From Hominisplanchenecus_A murintestinalis (GTDB lineage Bacteria > Bacillota > Clostridia > Lachnospirales > Lachnospiraceae), in contig NZ_CALPCM010000008.1 of the NCBI RefSeq assembly GCF_943193015.1, positions 45,931 to 109,930 on the forward strand: a stretch of DNA of 64,000 bases, written 5' to 3'. The position numbers were made by a program, and so were the translations under genes. This document shows, piece after piece, positions 26,589 to 34,130 of the stretch. Under the pieces are notes generated by a model. The model saw only the letters and a list, made by a program, of their open reading frames with translations, was not told the origin of the DNA and did no database searches. Position 1 is the first letter of the stretch, and the number at the start of each line of letters is the position of its first letter.

Positions 26589-26740
26589 TTAGTGATTAAC
26601 ATAAAATTTTATAACCACCCCGTCTATAATTATCTGCGTCTGTGGAAATGTGACATTGCCCCCTCGATGTATGCTGTGTTATATACCAGCTCTGCAAATG
26701 TTTTCTTTGCCAAAAATATATTCTGTTCCCTTGTAAGCAT
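26589..26740 (-). pseudogene. Fic-family N-terminal remnant, frameshifted
   Basis: It starts at 26740 behind GGAGG with MLTREQNIFLAKKTFAELV and YNTAYIEG, the N-terminal region of Fic/DOC proteins. A run of five G near 26660-26665 then shifts the frame, with a premature stop at 26630. In the other frame the expected GNVTFPQTQIIIDG follows and then ends at 26589. The catalytic HPFxxGNGR part is absent. Clearly a short broken gene. Confidence 0.7.
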
Positions 26741-26946
26741 AAAATCCTCCGGCATTTTTACGACATCGCTTTTTCTCCGATTATAACAGTGTTCTCCGTG
26801 CTTCCGCAATACATAAATTCGTTAAACCACTCTCATACGCTCCGCCCTGCAAACACACAGCTGTATAAAACGCAGCAAAATTTATTTTACAGTTCGGTCT
26901 TTGGATTTACTGAAGTATAAATTCCGCCGCCTGCATAACCTGGCGT

Positions 26947-26975
26947 TTGGCAAAACGCTTCTGATATGATACAAT
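26947..26975 (+). promoter_or_regulatory. SigA promoter of proA
   Basis: TTGGCA, 17-bp spacer, TACAAT. A small hairpin GGCAGC/GCTGCC (26998-27012) lies between the promoter and the proA ribosome-binding site AAAGGAG. A decayed copy of the palindromic repeat appears upstream at about 26883. Confidence 0.75.
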
Positions 26976-27029
26976 ACGTCTATCACAAACCCGCACCGGC
27001 AGCGTGGCTGCCGCCAGAAAGGAGCTCTT

Positions 27030-28322
27030 ATGGATATCAGGAATGAAGTAAGAAAAATGAAGGAGGACAGCTCCGCTATGGCCGCCCTCTCTCTTGAAAT
27101 ACGGAACCAGGCATTGGCAGACGCGGCTGCCGCCCTGACTGCAAACCGGGAAGAAATCTTTGCCGCAAACCGGGCGGACATGGACGCCGCCAAAGAATCC
27201 GGCGTCGCCCCTGCCGTGATGAAGCGTCTGAAATTTGATGAAAAGAAGCTGACAGATGTTATCGAAGGAATCGCTGACTTAATCCGACTCCCTGACCCGC
27301 TCTCCCAGGTTCAGCTCTGCCGGGAACTGGACGAGGGACTGACGCTGCAGCGTGTGACCTGCCCCATCGGCGTTATTGGCATTATTTTTGAAGCCAGGCC
27401 GGATGCGCTGGTACAGATTTCCGCCCTGTGTATCAAGAGCGGAAACTGCGCGGTACTCAAGGGTGGAAAAGAAACTTCCCGTACAAACAAAGTTCTTTTT
27501 AACCTTATTTATAAAGCCGTTACTGCATCCGGACTTCCGAAAGGCTGCATGCTCCAGGCAGAGCAGCACAATGAGATTGACGAGCTTCTCTCCTGCCATG
27601 ACTGTGTAGACTTGCTGATTCCCCGAGGCTCTAACCAGTTCGTACAGTATATCATGAACAACACAAAAATTCCTGTAATGGGACACGCGGACGGAGTCTG
27701 CCACATTTACGCTGATGAATTCTGCGATTTGGAAAAGGCGATCCCGATTCTCGTAGACGCCAAGACCCAGTACACCGCCGCCTGCAATGCTGTTGAGACA
27801 TTGCTGGTACACCGCAGAATCGCCGGAGACTTCCTTCCCGCTGCCGCAAAAGCCTTGACAGGCGCAGGTGTAAAGCTGCGGGGCACAAAAGAAGCTGCCG
27901 ATATCATTTCCTGTGAAGTGATGGGCGAAGAGGAATTTGACACTGAATATTTAGACCTGGTTCTTTCTGTGAAACTGGTGGACAGCCTGGAGGAAGCCGT
28001 TGCTCATATTAACCGGTTCGGCTCCCACCACACCGACTGCATCCTTACGGAAAATCAGGAAAATGCCTTGAAATTCATGCAGCTCACAGATTCCGCCGGA
28101 GTATATCAGAACTGTTCTACCCGTTTCGCCGACGGCTTCCGCTATGGATTCGGCGCAGAGGTCGGCATCAGCACCGGAAAAATCCACGCCAGAGGCCCGG
28201 TGGGACTGGAGGGGCTTGTCACCTACAAATACAAACTGTTTGGAAGCGGGCAGATTGTAGGCGATTATGCTTCCGGAAAAAAGAGTTTTCATTTTAAAAA
28301 TTTAGACGCAATCTCTTCATAA
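27030..28322 (+). CDS. proA: Glutamate-5-semialdehyde dehydrogenase (gamma-glutamyl phosphate reductase)
   Basis: A 430-residue NADPH-dependent enzyme, second step of proline synthesis. Family blocks are intact: PIGVIGIIFEARPDALVQI, CAVLKGGKET, LLIPRGSNQFVQYI and the catalytic Cys segment TQYTAACNAVETLLV. AAAGGAG lies 5 bp before the ATG. proB is not adjacent. The 3' end overlaps the convergent panE-like gene by 34 bp. Confidence 0.97.
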   Translation: MDIRNEVRKMKEDSSAMAALSLEIRNQALADAAAALTANREEIFAANRADMDAAKESGVAPAVMKRLKFDEKKLTDVIEGIADLIRLPDPLSQVQLCRELDEGLTLQRVTCPIGVIGIIFEARPDALVQISALCIKSGNCAVLKGGKETSRTNKVLFNLIYKAVTASGLPKGCMLQAEQHNEIDELLSCHDCVDLLIPRGSNQFVQYIMNNTKIPVMGHADGVCHIYADEFCDLEKAIPILVDAKTQYTAACNAVETLLVHRRIAGDFLPAAAKALTGAGVKLRGTKEAADIISCEVMGEEEFDTEYLDLVLSVKLVDSLEEAVAHINRFGSHHTDCILTENQENALKFMQLTDSAGVYQNCSTRFADGFRYGFGAEVGISTGKIHARGPVGLEGLVTYKYKLFGSGQIVGDYASGKKSFHFKNLDAISS

Positions 28323-29206
28323 TTCGGCACCGGAACTCCATACCGCTGTCCCATACGAACTACTTCAAAAATCAGGCCATCTATTTCTGAGTCGCCGCCT
28401 CTTTTCAAATCCCTTTGCATCGAGGCGGTGCATTCGGGCGCCATATTGTCCAAAATATCCAGATTTGTCTGCACCACGTCTGCCGGAAACGGAATTCCCA
28501 TAGCATTTGCTAAACTGTCAATCTCACGGATACACGCCTTATAGCGCTCCCGTATCTCTCCCGGCTTCTGCATCTGTCCTGCGCTGACGTCATAAAATGC
28601 CCCCACAGCCGCCATCGGAGACACCATGGCATATTTCTGCAGCGTATCCCGCCGTATCTGCTCCGTATATACCGGGGTGATGCCCGCTTCCCGTAAATCC
28701 TTCTCAACCTGAAGCAGCATAGGATGATCTTTTTTCCCATCCACACTGCCATAGACAATACGGAAAATATCGCTCCCCATCCTTATAGTTCCCGGCTCTT
28801 CCACAGATGCCGCAATGTAAATGCATCCGTTCAGTACCTGGATTCCCGGAAGTTCCCGCGCCATCCTCTCTCCGGTTCCATAAACATTCAGAATCGGAAT
28901 CACCACCGTATTTCCATCTGATGCTTTCTTTATCAGCGGATACGTCTCTTCCAGTGAATAGCCCTTTACACACTGAAAAATAATATCCGCTTTCTCCCCA
29001 TATTCTTCCTCCGCTAAAACCTCCACAAAAATGCGCCGCTCCTCAGCCCCTTTCCGAATCCGCAAGCCGTTCTTCCGGATCGCCTCTAACGCCTTTCCCC
29101 TCGCAATCAACGTCACATCCTTCCCCGATCCCTTTAAAAACGTAGCAATGCAGCCCCCTGTAGCCCCCGCTCCAATAATCAGGTATTTTAATCTTTCTTT
29201 CATCAT
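28289..29206 (-). CDS. Ketopantoate reductase family protein (PanE/ApbA-like)
   Basis: A 305-residue NADPH-binding reductase. The N-terminal Rossmann motif GAGATGGCIATFLKGSG is clear, followed by FQCVKGYSLEETYPLI and the C-terminal helical domain with the conserved Lys (TLQKYAMVSPMAA) and the PECTASMQRDLKRGGDSEID motif. The family reduces 2-dehydropantoate to pantoate in CoA synthesis, but many paralogues act on other 2-oxo acids, so panE is not assigned firmly. The 3' end is convergent with and overlaps proA by 34 bp. Confidence 0.85.
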   Translation of the reverse strand: MMKERLKYLIIGAGATGGCIATFLKGSGKDVTLIARGKALEAIRKNGLRIRKGAEERRIFVEVLAEEEYGEKADIIFQCVKGYSLEETYPLIKKASDGNTVVIPILNVYGTGERMARELPGIQVLNGCIYIAASVEEPGTIRMGSDIFRIVYGSVDGKKDHPMLLQVEKDLREAGITPVYTEQIRRDTLQKYAMVSPMAAVGAFYDVSAGQMQKPGEIRERYKACIREIDSLANAMGIPFPADVVQTNLDILDNMAPECTASMQRDLKRGGDSEIDGLIFEVVRMGQRYGVPVPNYEEIASKFLK

Positions 29207-29384
29207 CCTTTGTATCCTCTCTCAATAAAATCCATTGATACAGTTTATCTTTGATTACTTTTAAGGAAGTATAGCACAAGTCGAAATATTATGCTATCAT
29301 GAAAGAAAAACATATCATGCAGGACTGTTACACAGCATCTATGAAAAGCAGGCGGCAGGATATCACTTACAGGAGGCGATTTTT

Positions 29385-29762
29385 ATGAAACTTGCAGTAA
29401 CCTTTGAAAACGGAAATATTTTCCAGCACTTTGGGCACACAGAAAATTTTAAAATTTATGATATTGAGAATGGCGTTATAAAGGAAAGCCGTGTGGTGAA
29501 CAGCAACGGCGCCGGACATGGGGCGCTGGCGGGATTCTTAAAAAATGAGGGTGTGGACGTACTAATCTGCGGCGGTATCGGCGCCGGAGCGCAGACTGCC
29601 CTGGCTAATGCCGGAATCCGGCTCTACGGCGGAGTATCCGGTTCAGCCGACGAAGCAGCCGACGCTTTCCTTGAGGACAGGCTGGAGTACGATGCAAACG
29701 TAAAATGCAGCCACCATCATCACCACGAAGGCGGCTGCGGAGAGCATACCTGCTCTCATTAA
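29385..29762 (+). CDS. NifX/NifB-type iron-molybdenum cofactor-binding family protein
   Basis: A 125-residue protein of the dinitrogenase Fe-Mo cofactor fold (MKLAVTFENGNIFQHFGHTENF, DVLICGGIGAGAQTALANAGIRLY). It carries a His/Cys-rich tail (CSHHHHHEGGCGEHTCSH) that likely binds metal. Outside nitrogen fixers this family is linked to metal or Fe-S handling. Its nearest neighbour, 85 bp downstream on the same strand, is a CoA-disulfide reductase, suggesting a redox or metal-stress role (inference). AGGAGG precedes the ATG. Confidence 0.85.
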   Translation: MKLAVTFENGNIFQHFGHTENFKIYDIENGVIKESRVVNSNGAGHGALAGFLKNEGVDVLICGGIGAGAQTALANAGIRLYGGVSGSADEAADAFLEDRLEYDANVKCSHHHHHEGGCGEHTCSH

Positions 29763-29777
29763 AGAAAAACAAACTAC

Positions 29778-29819
29778 TGTGCCGCCAGCCTCCATCCCTC
29801 CGGATGAACCGGCGGCACA
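29778..29819 (+). promoter_or_regulatory. Intercistronic stem-loop
   Basis: 9-bp arms TGTGCCGCC/GGCGGCACA lie between the NifX-like gene and the reductase. There is no T-run after it, so it is more likely an RNA-processing or stability hairpin than a full terminator. Confidence 0.5.
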
Positions 29820-29847
29820 TAAAATCTGTTCCCGGGAGGTCTATGAA

Positions 29848-31476
29848 ATGAAATATATAATTTTAGGCGGCGTTGCGGCCGGAACGAAAGCCGCCGCAAA
29901 ACTGAAACGCCTCGACCGTCAGGCCGAAGTAAAAATTTTTACAAAAAGCACGGATATTTCTTATGCAGGATGCGGACTGCCCTATTATATCGGAGGGGAC
30001 ATCCCCTCAAAAGACGGGCTTATTGTGAATTCCCCGCAAAAATATTCCGGGCTGACTGGCGCACAGGTACAGACAGGCTGTGAAGCTATCGGTATCGACA
30101 GCTCCAAAAAGCAGGTATCTATCCGCCGTACAGATGGCAAAACATTCGAGGAATCTTATGATAAACTGATTATCGCCACAGGAGCAGTCCCTTTTATCCC
30201 CCCAGTCGAAGGTGTGGAGCTTCCGGGTGTTTTCTGTGTCCGCACACCAGACGATGCCGTAGCGATCCGCGATTATGCCGAAAAAAACAGCTGTCGAAAA
30301 GCTGCAGTCTGCGGCGCAGGGTTTATCGGTCTTGAGACAGCGGAAAATCTGGCCGCACTGGGCATGGAGGTAACGGTTATTGACGCCGCCCCCCAGATTA
30401 TGCCCAATGCTTTTGATGCGGAAATGGCGGGATACGCCAAACGCAAGCTGAAAACCGGCGGCATACGTGTACTTACTTCCGTAAGCCTGAAAGGAATTAA
30501 CGGAACAGAACACGCCGAAAGCATCTCTACAGATAACGGCGCACTCCCGGCAGACCTGGTTATCCTTGCCATAGGCGTGCGGCCTGCTACAAGCTTTCTC
30601 TCAGGCTCTGGCATTGAAATGATAAAAGGAACTATTCTGGTAGATGAGGACATGAAAACCAGCCTGCCCGATGTATATGCAGCCGGAGACTGCGCAATGG
30701 TAAAAAATTCACTGACCGGACAGCCGCAGTGGTCTGCTATGGGTTCTACCGCAAATCTGGCTGCCCGCGCTATGGCAAAGAGCCTGTACGGCGCTGGAAA
30801 CGGATACGGCGGCTGCCTGGGTACCGGCGTCGTGCGCCTGCTTCCTACATTAAACGGCGGCCGGACAGGACTGACAGAGGAACAGGCAAAGGCGGCAGGA
30901 TATGACGCCGTCTCTGCGGTATGCATTTTAGATGACAAAGCGCACTATTATCCGGGCTCCTCTTCTTTTATCGTGAAACTCACCGCCGAACGGGAAAGCC
31001 GCAGAATCCTTGGCGTTCAGGTGCTTGGAGCCGGGGCGGTAGATAAGATGGTGGATATCGCGGTAACCGGGATTTCCCAGGGCATGAAACTCGATGATTT
31101 CGATACCCTGGACTTTGCATACGCACCGCCATTTTCCACAGCAATCCATCCTTTCGTAACCGCATGTTATATATTAGAAAATAAGCTTGACGGCATACTG
31201 GAAAGTATCAGCCCGTCAGAATATGACGCCGGAGCCGCCAAAGACTACACGGTTCTTGATGTACAGCCCGCCCCTGGCATCCCAAACGCCCGCTGGGTAA
31301 ATCTTTCCCAAGTGACAGAAACGATAGAAGGTCTGGAGAAAGACGCAAAGCTCCTGCTCGTGTGTACGAAAGGCAAACGCGGATACTTCCTGCAGAACCG
31401 TCTTAAAGCCCTGGGCTATACAAACACGAAAGTCCTGGAAGGCGGCGTTATGTTTAACGAAGTAAAAGTTCCGTGA
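29848..31476 (+). CDS. CoA-disulfide reductase with C-terminal rhodanese domain
   Basis: A 542-residue FAD/NAD(P)H oxidoreductase. The FAD motif IILGGVAAGTKAAAKL is at the start. The single active-site Cys is C42 in SYAGCGLPYYIGG, characteristic of CoA-disulfide/persulfide reductases. A second Rossmann motif (AAVCGAGFIGLETAENL) and the dimerisation domain (YAPPFSTAIHPF) follow. The last 80 residues are rhodanese-like, with a candidate active Cys in LLVCTKGKRGY. The fusion suggests persulfide or polysulfide reduction. The start at 29848 was chosen for GGGAGG 8 bp upstream; longer in-frame starts lack an SD. Confidence 0.9.
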   Translation: MKYIILGGVAAGTKAAAKLKRLDRQAEVKIFTKSTDISYAGCGLPYYIGGDIPSKDGLIVNSPQKYSGLTGAQVQTGCEAIGIDSSKKQVSIRRTDGKTFEESYDKLIIATGAVPFIPPVEGVELPGVFCVRTPDDAVAIRDYAEKNSCRKAAVCGAGFIGLETAENLAALGMEVTVIDAAPQIMPNAFDAEMAGYAKRKLKTGGIRVLTSVSLKGINGTEHAESISTDNGALPADLVILAIGVRPATSFLSGSGIEMIKGTILVDEDMKTSLPDVYAAGDCAMVKNSLTGQPQWSAMGSTANLAARAMAKSLYGAGNGYGGCLGTGVVRLLPTLNGGRTGLTEEQAKAAGYDAVSAVCILDDKAHYYPGSSSFIVKLTAERESRRILGVQVLGAGAVDKMVDIAVTGISQGMKLDDFDTLDFAYAPPFSTAIHPFVTACYILENKLDGILESISPSEYDAGAAKDYTVLDVQPAPGIPNARWVNLSQVTETIEGLEKDAKLLLVCTKGKRGYFLQNRLKALGYTNTKVLEGGVMFNEVKVP

Positions 31477-31504
31477 AACGGACAAAAACTCTCTATATAA
31501 TTCA

Positions 31505-31543
31505 AGAAATCCCCGGAGAATACAAACATCCCCGGGGATTTCT
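31505..31543. terminator. Bidirectional terminator between the reductase and glnA
   Basis: 12-bp perfect arms AGAAATCCCCGG/CCGGGGATTTCT lie 28 bp after the reductase stop and 76 bp after the glnA stop on the other strand. No long T-run is present, so efficiency is uncertain. Confidence 0.65.
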
Positions 31544-31619
31544 CTATTTCTATATGTCATATCAAGGTGTATTCTAATGCATAGTATATCCTTCACATTT
31601 TCTCTTATGGACAAAGTTT

Positions 31620-33047
31620 TTATAAATCATAATACATCTTAAACTCTGCCGGATTCGGAATTTGCTCCATCTTCTTTAATTCTGCGCGCTTACGCTCCAC
31701 CCATACGTCAATAAGCCTCTGCGGGAACACGCCGCCTTTTGTCAGATAGTCATGGTCTGCTTCAAGTGCATCGAGCGCTTCATCCAAAGACTTGGGAAGC
31801 CCTTTGATTCTCTTCTGCTCTTCTTCTGACAACGTATACAAATTGAAATCATAAGGCCCCCAGCCGTTTTCTGCCGGGTCAATCTGGTTTTCAATGCCGT
31901 CCAGCCCCGCCATCAGGATTGCTGCATACGCATAATAAGGATTTGCCGTCGCATCCGGATTTCGCAGCTCAAACCGCTTCGTCTCAGGAGCCTTGGCATA
32001 CGCCGGAATCCGAATCACCGCGCTGCGGTTAGACGTCGCATAGCCAATCGTAACCGGAGCTTCATACCCCGGAACCAGACGCTTAAAGGAGTTCGTCGAA
32101 GGATTGGTAAACGCACACAGCGATGCGATATGTTTCAGCAGCCCGCCGATAAAATAGTGCGCGGTATGGCTCAGCCCCGAGTACCCGTTTTCATCATAAA
32201 ACAGAGGTTTTCCGTCCTTGAGAAGCAGCATATGCACATGCATCCCGCTTCCCGCCTCCTGATAAATCGGCTTTGGCAGAAATGTGGCTGTTTTTCCCTC
32301 CTGCGCCGCCATATTTTTAATGATATACTTCGTAATCATCGTATTATCTGCCATCTCAGGCATATCCGCAAGCTCCACTTCAATCTCCATCTGCCCCGGG
32401 CCGCCAACCTCATGATGATGATATTTGACTTTAATTCCCCAGTCCTCCATCATCATGCACATCCGGCTGCGCAAATCATATCCCACATCCTGGGGAGCCG
32501 CCACATGGTAACCTCCCTTGCCGTGAACCTCATATCCATTATTCCCCGGCGTATCCAGGCTGCAATTCCAGTCTGCCTGCTTTGTATCAATCCGGTAACC
32601 GCACTGCTGCGGCGATACTTCAAAACGCGCGCTGTCAAACAGGTAGAATTCAAACTCCGGCCCAATCACCATCCTGTCCGCAACACCGCTCTCTTTCATG
32701 TACTCCACCGCCCGCAGGCTTACATTCTTAGGATACTGGTCAAAAGGTTTATTTTCCCCTTTGCCAATCGTGCACACGTTACCGCACATCGTCAGCGTCG
32801 GAACCGATGCAAACGGGTCTACATAGGCAGTATCCGCATCCGGCAGAAATACCATATCGCTCTTCTCAATCGGTGCATATCCATAATTGGAACCGTCAAA
32901 ACCAATGCCGTAAGTAAATACGCTCTCCTCAAACCGCTCCACCGGAATCGTGATGTGCCTCCACCGCCCGTCAATATCCGTCATTTTGAAATCAATCATG
33001 CGAATCTGTTTTTCCTCGCATATTTTCCTAATTGCCTCACTTTTCAT
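31620..33047 (-). CDS. glnA: Glutamine synthetase (type I)
   Basis: A 475-residue enzyme making glutamine from glutamate, ammonia and ATP. The beta-Grasp N-terminal domain is followed by the catalytic domain, with metal/substrate motifs GPEFEFYLFD, HHHEVGGPGQMEIE, GSGMHVHMLLLKDGKPLF, NPSTNSFKRLVPGYEAP and NRSAVIRIP. The start at 33047 has AAAGGGG 8 bp upstream; an in-frame ATG at 33101 lacks one. It is monocistronic with core base composition. Confidence 0.95.
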   Translation of the reverse strand: MKSEAIRKICEEKQIRMIDFKMTDIDGRWRHITIPVERFEESVFTYGIGFDGSNYGYAPIEKSDMVFLPDADTAYVDPFASVPTLTMCGNVCTIGKGENKPFDQYPKNVSLRAVEYMKESGVADRMVIGPEFEFYLFDSARFEVSPQQCGYRIDTKQADWNCSLDTPGNNGYEVHGKGGYHVAAPQDVGYDLRSRMCMMMEDWGIKVKYHHHEVGGPGQMEIEVELADMPEMADNTMITKYIIKNMAAQEGKTATFLPKPIYQEAGSGMHVHMLLLKDGKPLFYDENGYSGLSHTAHYFIGGLLKHIASLCAFTNPSTNSFKRLVPGYEAPVTIGYATSNRSAVIRIPAYAKAPETKRFELRNPDATANPYYAYAAILMAGLDGIENQIDPAENGWGPYDFNLYTLSEEEQKRIKGLPKSLDEALDALEADHDYLTKGGVFPQRLIDVWVERKRAELKKMEQIPNPAEFKMYYDL

Positions 33048-33275
33048 AGCTTTTGCCCCTTTCCACGGCATCCTGCCCGTTGCTCTCTCCGCTTCCGACA
33101 AAGTAGGCAGCCACCCCTGATATCATTTCTTTACAGTAAATTTTACCATAAAAAAGAGAAAAATGAAATCTTTTTTGTTGAAAAGTTCCTTTTTATAACA
33201 GGGATATTCACCGAATCAAAAAACTGCCAGCTCTGCAGCAGAAGATGGGATTTAGACTTTCCGAAATCGGAAAAA

Positions 33276-33719
33276 TTACCGTTGACTGCCAGAAAAAGCA
33301 TTTTTAAGTTCATCCCGGAGATACTCATACCTCTCCCACTTCTCTTCTTTCGCGAAATGCACTTCACGAAACTGCTCCGGATTGTTTTCGTAATCCAGCG
33401 CTTCATCCCCAAACTGTTCACTGGTCAAATCAAACACACAGTCACCCACCGTATTGTAACAATGGTAGTTTCCGCCTTCCCGGGGTATCCCGTACACTTT
33501 CCCGCCAAAAATATCCTGTGCGAGAAATGCTGTAATAGAGCACTGCCCAAGCGTCCTATTCTCCTCGCTCCAGCTTCCGCGCATTCTCGGAGCACAAGTG
33601 TACTCACACCAGATACCAGAAAGCGCATCATATAAATCACGCGGCGTCCGGATTCCCTCATATTCATCTGTAACTGCCTGTACGTTCGCCTGTTCCCAGC
33701 CGTAAAATTTGTAATCCAT
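33276..33719 (-). CDS. YunG-family protein of unknown function
   Basis: A 147-residue cytoplasmic protein. Conserved-looking blocks are ALSGIWCEYTCAPRMRGSW and GQCSITAFLAQDIFGGKVYG, then GGNYHCYNTVGDCVFDLTSEQF. The two Cys, the His and the Asp resemble a papain-like arrangement and match what is seen in B. subtilis YunG, but no activity is established. The start at 33719 was chosen because AGAGGAG lies 8 bp upstream; the ATG at 33749 has no SD. Confidence 0.6.
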   Translation of the reverse strand: MDYKFYGWEQANVQAVTDEYEGIRTPRDLYDALSGIWCEYTCAPRMRGSWSEENRTLGQCSITAFLAQDIFGGKVYGIPREGGNYHCYNTVGDCVFDLTSEQFGDEALDYENNPEQFREVHFAKEEKWERYEYLRDELKNAFSGSQR

Positions 33720-33868
33720 ATCCTCTGCTCCTCTTTCTTTCAGCCTCATTTTATCCGGGACTTATTTATTATCTCTAATCGCAATAATATTTTTATTTTA
33801 CTGTTCCTATTATAATACGCAGTATCAAAAAGTGTAAAGCTCACCCTTCTGGATTCATGCAAATACTC

Positions 33869-33910
33869 TTACACTGGCAGACTATCCCTCACACACAGCG
33901 CCCCATCCCC
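33869..33910 (-). pseudogene. Fragment of the 3' end of a second subtilase gene
   Basis: Thirteen codons plus stop read GDGALCVRDSLPV, nearly the same as the GYGALCVENSLPG end of the intact subtilase at 41155. The nucleotide match (GGCAGACTAT then CACACAGCGCCCCAT) is in the same orientation. It marks the left edge of the defence island. Confidence 0.7.
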
Positions 33911-33916
33911 CGCGTA

Positions 33917-34060
33917 TGTCAAGTTAATGTCACAAACTTTTTTTACTTTTCCCACGTGAAAACCGCTGAAACCCGTATAACTTCGTGGGGAGTACGGTTC
34001 GCTAATGCTAAGTTAGGGCAAAATTGACGGTGAATTAGTGTCAAGTAAAAAGTCTGTCAC
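33917..34060. mobile_element. IS-end-like or non-autonomous element relic
   Basis: Both ends carry TGTCAAGT followed shortly by GTCAC (33917-33933 and 34039-34060). There is also an inverted ACTTTTT(TT)ACTT similarity between the ends. A CCCACG/CGTGGG hairpin lies inside. No coding capacity. It sits between the subtilase fragment and the Avs-like gene, in an otherwise gene-free 33720-34130 gap. Confidence 0.35.
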
Positions 34061-34130
34061 GGATACTTTGTATATTGCAACCTTCGTTCTCTTCTTCCAG
34101 GTTTACACAAAATAACTACCTGATTATTTT

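Noticed and set aside
26660..26665. G5 run in the Fic remnant as a phase-variation tract
   Set aside because: Too short for frequent slippage, and the rest of the gene is missing anyway.
32130..33635. 501-residue plus-strand open frame
   Set aside because: Antisense to glnA and the YunG-like gene with no recognisable domain.
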